64,000 nt of DNA from CAVRCA01 sp965218045 (GTDB lineage: Bacteria; Pseudomonadota; Alphaproteobacteria; Acetobacterales; Acetobacteraceae): the NCBI GenBank assembly GCA_965218045.1, contig CBDCJX010000012.1, forward strand, positions 165,754 through 229,753. Reading direction: 5' to 3'. Of the stretch, positions 8,668 through 17,001 are shown one piece after another; the first letter of the stretch is position 1; each line of letters starts with the position of its first letter. Position numbers and translations under genes: made by a program. Below the pieces are notes generated by a model. The model did no database searches, was not told where the DNA came from, and was given only the letters and a program-made list of their open reading frames with translations.

Positions 8668-9363
8668 ATGGCAAACTTCGTGCTGATCCACGGCGCCTAT
8701 CAGGGCGGCTGGATCTGGCTGCCGGTCGCCACCAAGCTGCGAGCGGCGGGCCACACCGTCTACGCCCCGAGCCTCGATGGATGCGGCGAGCGCAAGGGTG
8801 CGCTCCGGGCCGGCATCACCACCGAGAGCCACGCCGCCGAGATCGCCGAGCTGCTGTTTTACGAGGACGTGCGCGACGCGGTGCTGGTCGGCACCAGCAC
8901 CGGCGGCATGGTGCTGTGCCGCGCCGCCGAGCAGGTGCGCGCGCGGGTCGGTCGCATCGTGTTCGCCGACGCGCTGGCGTTGCTGGATGGCGAGCGGCTG
9001 CCCGACATCGTGCAGCGGCCGACGGCGGTGACCACCGAGCTCGCCACCGGTCCGTCGCGCGAGGATATGGTAACGCGGATGTTCGCCGATCTCGAACCGT
9101 CGCTGCGGCAGTGGACTGTGGCGCGTTGCGTGCCGCACCCGATCGCGCCGATGACGGCGCCGGTGCGGCTGGCGAGCTTCTGGGACCAGTCGTGGTCCGC
9201 GACGGTGATCCGCTGCCAGCGCGCAAAAAACCCGCCCGAGGCGCATCAGCGGCGCACCGCCGAACGTCTCGTCGCCGACTATCATGAGCTCGACACCGGA
9301 CACTATCCGATGCTCAGCGCGCCGGTGGAGCTGGCGCGACTGATCGGCGAGCCCGCGTCATGA
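8668..9363 (+). CDS. Alpha/beta hydrolase (EstC-like)
   Basis: 231 aa esterase-fold protein. The oxyanion loop is VLIHGAYQGGWIW at the N-terminus, the nucleophile elbow is GTSTGG (Ser in G-x-S-x-G) and the catalytic His is in DTGHYPM. The overall pattern resembles the EstC/salicylate-esterase-like group that hydrolyses small esters. The start is 4 nt after the SDR stop, and the stop overlaps the next start (ATGA at 9360), indicating translational coupling. The physiological ester is not identifiable. Confidence 0.88.
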   Translation: MANFVLIHGAYQGGWIWLPVATKLRAAGHTVYAPSLDGCGERKGALRAGITTESHAAEIAELLFYEDVRDAVLVGTSTGGMVLCRAAEQVRARVGRIVFADALALLDGERLPDIVQRPTAVTTELATGPSREDMVTRMFADLEPSLRQWTVARCVPHPIAPMTAPVRLASFWDQSWSATVIRCQRAKNPPEAHQRRTAERLVADYHELDTGHYPMLSAPVELARLIGEPAS

Positions 9364-9755
9364 GCGGCGATTCGCAAGCCGCGATCGAGGCGGCGCGGGC
9401 GGCGATGGACGGGTTCATGGAAGCCTTCAACGCGCACGACTCGGACGCCATACGCACGCGCTGGTTCCACTTCCCGCATGCGCGCTTCCATAGCGGAAAG
9501 CTCACCGTGATGCAGCGCCCGGAGGATTACGACAACCTGGTGTGGCGGCGCGAGGGCGAGTCGGCGGGCTGGTCGCGCAGCGCCTGGGATTATGTCGAAC
9601 CGATCGACGCCGGTCCCGACAAGGTGCATTTCCGCGTCCAGTTCACCCGCTACTCGGCCGATGGCGGCGTGTTGGGCCACTATCGCTCGCTGTATATCGT
9701 CACCCGGATCGGCGGTCGCTGGGCGATTCAGGGGCGGTCGAGCTGGGCGGCATAG
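9360..9755 (+). CDS. SnoaL-like / NTF2-fold protein
   Basis: 131 aa protein with the NTF2-like pattern: helix AAMDGFMEAFNAHDSDAIRT, then strands ending GHYRSLYIVTRIGGRWAIQG. The fold is used by polyketide cyclases, dehydratases and many degradative isomerases; without known active-site residues no reaction can be assigned. It overlaps the hydrolase gene by 4 nt and is followed 13 nt later by the dehydrogenase gene, so it belongs to the same operon. Confidence 0.75.
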   Translation: MSGDSQAAIEAARAAMDGFMEAFNAHDSDAIRTRWFHFPHARFHSGKLTVMQRPEDYDNLVWRREGESAGWSRSAWDYVEPIDAGPDKVHFRVQFTRYSADGGVLGHYRSLYIVTRIGGRWAIQGRSSWAA

Positions 9756-9768
9756 AAGGAGGCGGGCG

Positions 9769-10650
9769 ATGCGCGTCGGTGTCGTGGGACTGGGTCCGAT
9801 GGGCAGCGCCATGGCTGGGCGGCTGCTCGATGCCGGCCATCAGGTCAGCGTCTACAATCGGACGGCGGACAAGGCCGGGCCGCTGGTCGCGCGCGGGGCG
9901 AGGCAAGCGAGCAGCCCCGCCGAGGCGGCAAACGCGGAGGCGGTGCTCACCATAGTCGCCGACGACGCCGCAACCGAGGCGCTGGTGTTCGGCGAGCACG
10001 GTGTCGCACGCGGCCTGCCACGCGACGGCGTCCATCTCACTTCCGGCACGATCTCGGTTGCGTTATCCGATCGGATTACCGCGCTGCACGAAGCGGGCGG
10101 ACAAATCCATGTCAGCGCGCCGGTGCTCGGCCGACCGCCGGCGGCGCAAGCCGGGCAGCTCTTCGTCATGGCGGCCGGCGCCGACGCCGCGATCGAGCGG
10201 GTTCGCCCGCTGCTCGAGGCGATCGGCCAACGCGTGTTCATGGTCGGCCCGCGCCCGAGTCAGGCCAATCTGGTAAAACTCTGCGCCAATTTCCTGATCT
10301 TCTCGACGATCGAGCAGTTCGGCGAGGTATTCGCCCTCGCCGGCAAGGGCGGTGTCGATCGCGCGACGGTGTTCGAGATCCTGATCAACAGCTTCTTCGG
10401 CGCGCCGGTGCACCGCAACTACGGCAAGCTGATCGTCGACGGGCATTTCGAGCGGCCGGGTGCGAAAGTGACACTTGGCGCCAAGGACACGCGGCTGTTG
10501 CTGCAAGCGGCCGAGGCGCTGGCGGCACCGCTGCCGTTCGCCTCGGTGGTGCACAACCGCTTCCTCGCCGCGATCGCGCAAGGCGAGCAGGATCTTGATT
10601 TCGCGGTGCTGGGCCGTCACGCCGGGCGCGATGCCGGCATTGTCGACTAG
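9769..10650 (+). CDS. NAD(P)-dependent beta-hydroxyacid dehydrogenase (HIBADH-like)
   Basis: 293 aa member of the 3-hydroxyisobutyrate / 6-phosphogluconate dehydrogenase superfamily. The dinucleotide motif is VGVVGLGPMGSAMA at the N-terminus, with YNRTADKA at strand 2. The substrate loop is SAPVLGRPPAA, and the catalytic Lys fits NLVKLCANF. The likely reaction is reversible oxidation of a beta-hydroxyacid or reduction of an imine/aldehyde; relatives include imine reductases. The ATG at 9769 follows AAGGAGG; in-frame sequence upstream lies in the previous gene. Confidence 0.87.
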   Translation: MRVGVVGLGPMGSAMAGRLLDAGHQVSVYNRTADKAGPLVARGARQASSPAEAANAEAVLTIVADDAATEALVFGEHGVARGLPRDGVHLTSGTISVALSDRITALHEAGGQIHVSAPVLGRPPAAQAGQLFVMAAGADAAIERVRPLLEAIGQRVFMVGPRPSQANLVKLCANFLIFSTIEQFGEVFALAGKGGVDRATVFEILINSFFGAPVHRNYGKLIVDGHFERPGAKVTLGAKDTRLLLQAAEALAAPLPFASVVHNRFLAAIAQGEQDLDFAVLGRHAGRDAGIVD

Positions 10651-10665
10651 AACGAAGGAGCTAGG

Positions 10666-11472
10666 ATGCGCCTCGGTATCGTGACCATCCCGCAGCCCGA
10701 CCTCGGTGGCGCGCTGATTGACCGTCTCACGGTCTACGCCAAGCAGGTGGAAGCGCTTGGCTTCAGCGGCTTGTGGGTGACCGACGCGTTCGGGCGCGGC
10801 CGTCCGACGCTCGACCCGCTCACCTTGCTGGGCACGCTTTGCGCCGAGACTAAGGTGATCGAGCTCGGCACCTGCGTCGTGCAGATCCCGATCCGCAACC
10901 CGGTTGAGCACGCGCACCGGGCGCAGACCCTGAACCTGCTGTCGCGCGGTCGGTTTCGCTTTGGCGTGGGCGCGGGCTCGACGAGGGCCGATTTCGACGC
11001 GGTCGGCGCCGATTTCGAGGCACGCTTCAAGACGCTGCCGGCGTATCTCGAGACCATGCGGCTTGTGTGGAGCGGCGACGGGCCGCTCTCGGTCTGGCCG
11101 GGAACCGAGGGCGGCCCACAAGTGCTGCTCGGCGCCTGGCGCAGCAAGCGCTGGATCGACCTTGCGGCGCGCCACTGTCACGGCTGGATCGGCTCCGGCA
11201 TCTACTCGACCTGGGAGGATCTGGAGATCGGCATCAGGATGTATCGCGCGGCGGGCGGGGCGCGGGCGGTGCTCGCCAACATCTTCACCGATCTGCGAAC
11301 CCGGCCGGCGATCAATCCGATGATCGCGAATGCCAAGATCTCGCTGGTCTGCACCCCCGCGGAGGCGCGCGAGCGGCTGCGGCGGCTCGAACAGCTCGGC
11401 CTCGATGACGCCCTGCTGGTATGCCCCGTCGACGCCCCCGAGCAGTTGGAAACCATCCGAACGCTGCTGTAA
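10666..11472 (+). CDS. LLM class flavin/F420-dependent oxidoreductase (short form)
   Basis: 268 aa luciferase-like protein, shorter than the usual 330-400 aa. Motifs: GLWVTDAFGRGRPTLDPL, IELGTCVVQIPIRNPVEHA, RGRFRFGVGAGSTRADFDAVG. The C-terminal barrel strands are compact. AAGGAG lies 6 nt before the ATG. It is the third luciferase-like gene of this block and the last large gene before the ABC operon on the other strand. Confidence 0.87.
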   Translation: MRLGIVTIPQPDLGGALIDRLTVYAKQVEALGFSGLWVTDAFGRGRPTLDPLTLLGTLCAETKVIELGTCVVQIPIRNPVEHAHRAQTLNLLSRGRFRFGVGAGSTRADFDAVGADFEARFKTLPAYLETMRLVWSGDGPLSVWPGTEGGPQVLLGAWRSKRWIDLAARHCHGWIGSGIYSTWEDLEIGIRMYRAAGGARAVLANIFTDLRTRPAINPMIANAKISLVCTPAEARERLRRLEQLGLDDALLVCPVDAPEQLETIRTLL

Positions 11473-11511
11473 GCCGAGCTGCGGGTGCCAGTGGAAAAAG
11501 GGGAGAGACGA

Positions 11512-11685
11512 ATGTCGATGTCGCAGCAGGAAACCGAACAGAGGGTGCGCGAGCGCGCCTACGCATTGTGGGAGCAGGCAGGCCGGCCCGAGGGACAAGC
11601 GGACGAGTTCTGGGACCGCGCGCGCCACGAGATCGAGGGCAAGCCGGACGGGTTGCAGCCGAGCGAGATACCGCCCGATCCGTAG
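11512..11685 (+). CDS. DUF2934 small protein
   Basis: 57 aa acidic protein with the DUF2934 pattern RERAYALWEQAGRPEGQADEFWDRARHE. Function unknown; such proteins are common in soil proteobacteria. The ATG at 11512 has GGGGAGAG upstream. It could be the last gene of the preceding operon or a separate stress-type gene. Confidence 0.8.
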   Translation: MSMSQQETEQRVRERAYALWEQAGRPEGQADEFWDRARHEIEGKPDGLQPSEIPPDP

Positions 11686-11707
11686 TCGGCGGCGGCGCGC
11701 CGCGCTG

Positions 11708-12916
11708 CTATTCGGCGGCTTGCGCCGGTGTCGCTTGGCGCATCGCCGAGGCGTGCGTCTCGCGCCCGTCTTCCAGGAGCCTTGCATCGCGTGGCAGCCA
11801 GCGCGCCGAAACGCGATCGCCGATGTCGACCGGGTCGCGAAAGTAGTCCTCGTCCAGCACGTTCGCGACGAATTCTTCCTCGCCATCGAGGTCGATCGTG
11901 ACCTTGACGTAGGAGCCCTGGTTCTCGATCGCGTGTACCTCGCCAACGACCGCGTTGAGCAGGTCGAGCGCGCCGGGTGCCTCGGGGGCGCGTTCGACGG
12001 TGATCCGATCGCGCCGGATCGAGACGAAGACAGTCGCACCTAGCGCCACGGAGACGCCAGGGAACCGCACTTCGAAGCGCGCGTCCGCCGCCGTGATCAC
12101 TGTGGCGGTGTCATCGGAGCGGCGCTCGACGGTGCCCGCCAGCACGTTCTGGCCGCCGATGAAACGTGCGACATAAGCGTTGCGCGGCGCGGCGAAAATC
12201 TCCCGCGCGCTGGCCGACTGCTCGATGCGGCCCTGCGCCATGACAACGACCAGGTCGGCCACCGCGATCGCCTCGAGCTGCGTGTGCGTCACGTGGATGA
12301 AGGTGATGCCGAGCTCGCGCTGCACGCGCCGCAATTCCCCGCGCATCCGCAGCCGCAGATACTCGTCGAGCGCGGATAGCGGTTCGTCCAGCAGCAGCAC
12401 GCGTGGGTTGGTGATGAGCGCCCGGGCCAGTGCCACGCGTTGCTGCTGACCGCCGGAGAGCTGCGCCGGCAGCCGGGAGGCGAATGCTTCCAGATGCACC
12501 TTCTCCAACAACGCGCGCGCCTGGGCGTGACGCGCCGCCCGGTCGGCGCCACGCATCTTCAATGCGAAGGCGACGTTGTCGAGCACGCTACGATGCGGGA
12601 ACAACGCGTAGCTCTGGAACATCATCGCGGTGCCGCGTTCGGACGGCGGCAGGTCGGTGACGTTGCGGCCGCCGATCAGGATGTCGCCCGACGTTGGCGT
12701 CTCGTGCCCCGCCACCATGCGCAGGATCGTGGTCTTGCCGCAGCCGCTCGGCCCCAGCAGACAGCAATACGCCCCGTGCGGAATGCGCAGATTGAGATCG
12801 TCGATCGCGGCCAGGTCGCCGAACTGCTTTGTCACCGAGACGATCTCGATCTTGCCGTCGGCGGCGTTCGGCGGCGAGGACATGGCGGGCTCTCCGGCCG
12901 TTGGCATACGGCGCAT
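11708..12916 (-). CDS. ABC transporter ATP-binding protein (PotA-like)
   Basis: 402 aa importer ATPase of the spermidine/putrescine-iron-opine group. Walker A GPSGCGKTT at about residues 55-63, signature LSGGQQQRVALARAL, Walker B VLLLDEPLSALD and H-loop HVTHTQLEA are intact. A C-terminal TOBE-type region (residues 260-385) follows. The start overlaps the permease stop (TGATG at 12914-12918). With the two permeases and the Tat-exported binding protein it forms a complete importer. The substrate is unknown; see the nearby rut genes. Confidence 0.92.
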   Translation of the reverse strand: MRRMPTAGEPAMSSPPNAADGKIEIVSVTKQFGDLAAIDDLNLRIPHGAYCCLLGPSGCGKTTILRMVAGHETPTSGDILIGGRNVTDLPPSERGTAMMFQSYALFPHRSVLDNVAFALKMRGADRAARHAQARALLEKVHLEAFASRLPAQLSGGQQQRVALARALITNPRVLLLDEPLSALDEYLRLRMRGELRRVQRELGITFIHVTHTQLEAIAVADLVVVMAQGRIEQSASAREIFAAPRNAYVARFIGGQNVLAGTVERRSDDTATVITAADARFEVRFPGVSVALGATVFVSIRRDRITVERAPEAPGALDLLNAVVGEVHAIENQGSYVKVTIDLDGEEEFVANVLDEDYFRDPVDIGDRVSARWLPRDARLLEDGRETHASAMRQATPAQAAE

Positions 12917-13755
12917 CAGCGCGTGTTGCGGCTGCGGTGGCGCTGGATCAGCGCGATCGATCCAAGCGCTGTACTGATAATGACGAAGGATACGACCGTT
13001 GTGAGCGTACCGACGGCGAACAGCGCCGGGGACGTGACATTCGTCGTCATCGCCCAGATCTCCATCGGAAGCGTGTTGGTGGCTCCCGCGGTCAGCACGG
13101 TTCGGGCGAACTCGTCATAGGAGAGCGTGAAGCCGAACAGGGCCACGCCGATGATCCCGGGCAGCAGGATCGGCAAGGTGATCTCCCGCAAACGTTGCCA
13201 GGCGGTGGCGCCGAGGTCGCGCGCGGCCTCCTCAAACGCGCGGTTGAAGCGCCCGATCACGGCGAACATGACGAGCAGGCCGAACGGCAAGGTCCAGGTG
13301 AGCTGCGCGCCCAGGCCCGAGATCGCCCAGTCGGTCTGCCAGCCGAGCAGTTGGAAGCCGAGCGAGATGCCGAGGCCGACGAACAGGCCCGGCATCACTA
13401 GGCTCGCGATGGCGAGGTAGAACAGCGGGCCGGAGCCCGGAAAGCGACGGCGGAAACCGAGACCGGCGGCGACGCAGAACAGCACGGTCAGCACGGTGAC
13501 GACGCTGGCCAAGAGGATGGAGCGGGTGAACGCCGCAGGAATGTCACCGCTGCGGCTGTTGGCCGAGACGAGTTCCTGGAACCATCGGGTCGAGAACCCG
13601 GTCATCGGGAAGGTCAGGCCGCCGTTCGGGCCCTGGAAAGAGAGGATGTAGATGACCAGCATCGGGCCATACAGGAACAGCACGAACAACGTGAAGAACG
13701 CGGCCAGCGCGTAGAACGTCCACGGCCGGCGCCCCGCAGCGGAACGTTGTATCAT
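12916..13755 (-). CDS. ABC transporter permease (PotC-like)
   Basis: 279 aa inner-membrane permease with six predicted spans (first: FYALAAFFTLFVLFLYGPML). The EAA loop that docks the ATPase reads EEAARDLGATAWQRLREITL followed by PILLPG. It is the second permease of the operon, 11 nt after the first permease's stop and coupled to the ATPase gene through TGATG. Confidence 0.92.
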   Translation of the reverse strand: MIQRSAAGRRPWTFYALAAFFTLFVLFLYGPMLVIYILSFQGPNGGLTFPMTGFSTRWFQELVSANSRSGDIPAAFTRSILLASVVTVLTVLFCVAAGLGFRRRFPGSGPLFYLAIASLVMPGLFVGLGISLGFQLLGWQTDWAISGLGAQLTWTLPFGLLVMFAVIGRFNRAFEEAARDLGATAWQRLREITLPILLPGIIGVALFGFTLSYDEFARTVLTAGATNTLPMEIWAMTTNVTSPALFAVGTLTTVVSFVIISTALGSIALIQRHRSRNTR

Positions 13756-13766
13756 TCAATCTCCTC

Positions 13767-14636
13767 CTAGGCTGTCAGTTCCTTGCGCACGTCGACCACC
13801 CGCAGGATCGCCGCCACCATCAGGATGACGATGACCACGAGCACCACCGCGCTCGCCGCCGCCGGTGGGTATTGCAATCGGGCGATCTCGTTGGAGAGCG
13901 CCGACACCACCGAACCGCTCTGCCCGCCGCTCATCGTCTTGACGACGAAGAAGTCGCCCATGACCTGGGTGACGACAAAGATCGAGCCCAGCGCGATCCC
14001 GCTCTTGGAAAGCGGCACGATGATCTCGCGCAGGATGTTGAAGCGGCTGGCGCCCGCGTCGATCGCCGCCTCGATCAGCCGCGTGTCGATGCGCGCCATC
14101 GAGTTGAAGATCGGCACCACCATGAACAGCGTGAACAGGTGGACATAGGCCACGACCACGGCGAAATCCGAGAACAGCAGGAACTCGAGCGGGTGCGGGA
14201 TCAAATGAGCGTCGAGCAGTGCTTGGTTGAACAGCCCATTCCGACCAAGGAACGGTATCCAGGATATCATGCGGATGATGTTGGACGTCCAGAACGGCAC
14301 CGAGCACAGCAGGAAAAGACCGATCTTCACCAGCAGGCTGCGCACATGGAACACCAGGAAATACGACACGGTGAAGCCGATCACGAGAGCAATCGCCCAG
14401 ACGATGACCGCGAACTTGAGCGAGGAAAGATAGAGCTGCAGTGTCAGGTTGGAGGTGAACAATTCCCTGTAGTTGTCGAGGATGAAGGTCGGGATGATCG
14501 TCATGCGATAGAAGTCGAAGAAACTGACCGCAACGACGACCAGCATTGGAAGGCCGAAGAACAACACCAGGATCAGCGCCAACGGGCCGACCTGGAGCCA
14601 TGAGATCAGAGCGGGCGGAAGCTTCATGCGACGCAT
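13767..14636 (-). CDS. ABC transporter permease (PotB-like)
   Basis: 289 aa permease with six predicted spans (first: VGPLALILVLFFGLPMLVVV). The EAA loop is EAAIDAGASRFNILREIIVP. ATG at 14636 (MRRMKLPP) is used; 14627 is an alternative, and a TTG at 14675 would overlap the binding-protein gene and is unlikely. The gap after the binding-protein stop is 25 nt. It pairs with the PotC-like subunit to form the channel. Confidence 0.9.
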   Translation of the reverse strand: MRRMKLPPALISWLQVGPLALILVLFFGLPMLVVVAVSFFDFYRMTIIPTFILDNYRELFTSNLTLQLYLSSLKFAVIVWAIALVIGFTVSYFLVFHVRSLLVKIGLFLLCSVPFWTSNIIRMISWIPFLGRNGLFNQALLDAHLIPHPLEFLLFSDFAVVVAYVHLFTLFMVVPIFNSMARIDTRLIEAAIDAGASRFNILREIIVPLSKSGIALGSIFVVTQVMGDFFVVKTMSGGQSGSVVSALSNEIARLQYPPAAASAVVLVVIVILMVAAILRVVDVRKELTA

Positions 14637-14661
14637 TGACGAACGTTCTGCGGTTTTGTGT

Positions 14662-15969
14662 TCAGGAGGAGACAAACTCGTTCCAGCGCCGCGTCAGGTA
14701 GCGGTCCTCGTCCATGACGGTGTTCCAGCACGCGACGTGGCCAACGCGCTCCCAGATCGAGCCGCCATCCCGCGTCGCGCCCTTCTTCTCCATCAGGTGG
14801 CCGTATGGGTCCTTGATGTCCTCGGCGGCGGGCTTGCCCTCGTACCAGTAGTCCCACTCGGCCTGGGTGAGAAATTTCTTGGCCGTTTCCGGCACCGACG
14901 AGTAGTAGCCTTGCTTGGCAATGAAGCCGCCCTGCCAGCCGGAATTGAACCAGTTCAGGTACTCCATCGCGCAGTCAAGCTTCAGCCCCGACAGATGCGC
15001 CATCGGCGCGATGCCGACCGTCCAGCCCCGATAGCCCTCCTTCAGCGGCGCGTAGTAGCAGTCGATGCCACGCGCGCGAACCGCGGTGACGGCCGGCGAC
15101 CACATCGATTGCACGACCACCTCGCCGGACGCCATCAGGTTGACCGATTGATCGAAATTGCTCCAGAACGATCTGAAGTGGCCGGCGCTCTTGAGACCGA
15201 TGAGGATCTTGATCGTCTTGTCGATCTCGGATCGCGTCATGTTGCCCTTGTCGCCATACTTGATGTCGCCGCGCGCCTCGATCGCCATCGCGGCGTCCAT
15301 GATGCCGACGGGCGCGTAGTCGACCAGCGCCGTGCGACCCTTGTAGGCGGGCGAAAGCAGATCCTTCCAGCTCGTGACCTTGTCCCGACCGCCAACCCGA
15401 TCCGGTCGGATACCGAGCGTGTCGGCGTTGTAGAGCGTCGGCACCACGGTCAGGAAGTCGGTCGGCTTGTTCGCCAGCTTCTTGCCATCGGGCCCTTCCC
15501 AGAACGTGGACTCCGTCGGCGCCAGTCCCTGCGTCGGCACTGGCCTGCCATCGGGGAATTCACCCTTGGTGAAGATCGGCACCGTCTTGTCCCAGTATTT
15601 GTACTTCGCCACCGGGATCGGCATCAGCACACCGCGTCCCTGCAGGAAGGGGATCTGCGTCGAATCGGTGTCGTTGATATCAATGGTGTTCGGCTGGGTC
15701 AGCGTGCGGTTGAGTTGCGTGGCCGGATCGACCGTCTGCATCTCGACCTTGAAGCCGAGATCCTTCTGCGCCCGTTCGCCGATCTCCTTGATGGCGGAGT
15801 ACGAGGCGCCGACATGCATCAGGGTCACGTCCTTGACGTTCTGCGCCCAGATGGTCGGGAAGCCGCCGATCGCCCCCGAGGCCACGGCAACCCCAGCACT
15901 TGCCGCGGTCGCTTGCAGCAGACGACGGCGCGATATGCCGCCCTCGGTCGTCACTCCGCGATGCGACAT
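14662..15969 (-). CDS. ABC transporter substrate-binding protein, Tat signal (PotD-like)
   Basis: 435 aa periplasmic binding protein. The N-terminus MSHRGVTTEGGISRRRLLQA plus TAASAGVAVASGAIGG is a Tat signal with the SRRRLL box, so the protein is exported folded. The mature part has the extracellular solute-binding family 1 pattern (VTSWKDLLSPAYKGRTALVD, SVNLMASGEVVVQSMWSPA). It is the first gene of the importer operon. ATG 15969 follows GGGGAGAG; an ATG at 16119 would add 50 residues that run into the divergent gene's leader and is rejected. Substrate unknown. Confidence 0.9.
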   Translation of the reverse strand: MSHRGVTTEGGISRRRLLQATAASAGVAVASGAIGGFPTIWAQNVKDVTLMHVGASYSAIKEIGERAQKDLGFKVEMQTVDPATQLNRTLTQPNTIDINDTDSTQIPFLQGRGVLMPIPVAKYKYWDKTVPIFTKGEFPDGRPVPTQGLAPTESTFWEGPDGKKLANKPTDFLTVVPTLYNADTLGIRPDRVGGRDKVTSWKDLLSPAYKGRTALVDYAPVGIMDAAMAIEARGDIKYGDKGNMTRSEIDKTIKILIGLKSAGHFRSFWSNFDQSVNLMASGEVVVQSMWSPAVTAVRARGIDCYYAPLKEGYRGWTVGIAPMAHLSGLKLDCAMEYLNWFNSGWQGGFIAKQGYYSSVPETAKKFLTQAEWDYWYEGKPAAEDIKDPYGHLMEKKGATRDGGSIWERVGHVACWNTVMDEDRYLTRRWNEFVSS

Positions 15970-16132
15970 GGCTCTCCCCTGCGCTGCTGTGGCCGAACGG
16001 CGGAGCCAACCGGGCTCCTCCGCCAATGCGCTGGTGTTGATGCAAACCCCATGCCGTTTACAACCAAGGCTGCTTGTTTCTCCCTCTGCCTGTCTTGTGG
16101 CCGGAAACGCGCCAAGCACCTATGATCTGGTC

Positions 16133-16996
16133 ATGTCCGCACCTCTGTCAGACGACTTCGTCCCGCTTCGCGACGCGGTGCGCCAGCAGGAACAGCAGCA
16201 CGCGGTGCTGACCGGCTTGCGGTGGCCGGAGGGTGCCAAGATCGCGGTCAACTTCACCGCCGATTTTGACGCCATGCTGCTGCGGCGCCTGTTGAACGAA
16301 CCGCCGATGCAGCTCGCCAAGGGCGAGTTCGGCGGACGCGTCGGGATCTGGCGTCTGATCGAGCTGTTCGACGGGCACGGGGTGAAGGCGACGATCTTCA
16401 CGCCGGGCCGCATCTGCGAGCTCTACCCGCAAGCCGTGGCGGCAGCAGCGCGCAGTGGCCACGAGGTGGCGGACCATATGTGGGAGCACCGTGTTCCGAC
16501 GGAACCCGAGATCGAGCGCGCGCATCTCCTGCGGGCCGCCGACGCGATCGAGCGGCTCACGGGGCGCCGCCCGGTCGGCAGCCGAAGCTGGCACACGCCG
16601 CGATTGCTGGCCGAGCTTGGCTACATCTACAACTCGCATGGAGCGGCCGATCACCGTCCGTATCATTTCACCTGGAAGGATGGGCGGCTGCTGAACCTGC
16701 CTTTCCACTTCGCCATCGACGATGCGATGTTCTTCAGCTTCGCCTGGCTGAACACGGAGAACGCCGCGCAACGTCTGGCCGACCCCGACCGGGTGTTCGA
16801 CCTGTGGTGGGACGCGTTCTGGCAGCAGTATCAGCAGGGCGGGTATCTGAATATCTGCCTGCACCCGTTCGTCTCCGGCCGGTCGATGCGGATCGCCATG
16901 CTGGACCGGCTGATCACGCGGATGAAAACCTTGCCGGGCGTGTGGTTTCCCACGTGCGAGCAGGTGGCGCGTCACTGCCTCGCGATGGGGGGCTAG
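16133..16996 (+). CDS. Polysaccharide-deacetylase-fold hydrolase 1 (PuuE/cyclic-imidase-like)
   Basis: 287 aa NodB-fold protein divergent from the ABC operon. Visible motifs are VNFTADFDAMLL (in place of TFDD), GIWRLIELFDGHGVKATIF, GHEVADHMWEHRVP and SRSWHTPRLLAELGYIYNSH. It lacks the full H-(S/T)-x-x-x-H triad and has the look of the PuuE (allantoinase) / cyclic imide hydrolase branch rather than chitin deacetylases. These enzymes open cyclic amides. The neighbouring importer and rut genes fit use of a nitrogen heterocycle (inference). Confidence 0.8.
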   Translation: MSAPLSDDFVPLRDAVRQQEQQHAVLTGLRWPEGAKIAVNFTADFDAMLLRRLLNEPPMQLAKGEFGGRVGIWRLIELFDGHGVKATIFTPGRICELYPQAVAAAARSGHEVADHMWEHRVPTEPEIERAHLLRAADAIERLTGRRPVGSRSWHTPRLLAELGYIYNSHGAADHRPYHFTWKDGRLLNLPFHFAIDDAMFFSFAWLNTENAAQRLADPDRVFDLWWDAFWQQYQQGGYLNICLHPFVSGRSMRIAMLDRLITRMKTLPGVWFPTCEQVARHCLAMGG

Positions 16997-17001
16997 AAGC
17001 A

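Noticed and set aside
10063..12039. 658-aa minus-strand open frame
   Set aside because: Antisense to the dehydrogenase and luciferase genes; its first part is an out-of-frame copy of the ABC ATPase gene.
14626..15600. Long plus-strand open frame (to 16125)
   Set aside because: Antisense to the substrate-binding protein, which has a clear Tat signal and family motifs.
15999..16024. Imperfect inverted repeat GGCGGAGCC/GGCTCCTCCGCC before the ABC operon
   Set aside because: Short and imperfect; could be an operator but nothing else supports it.
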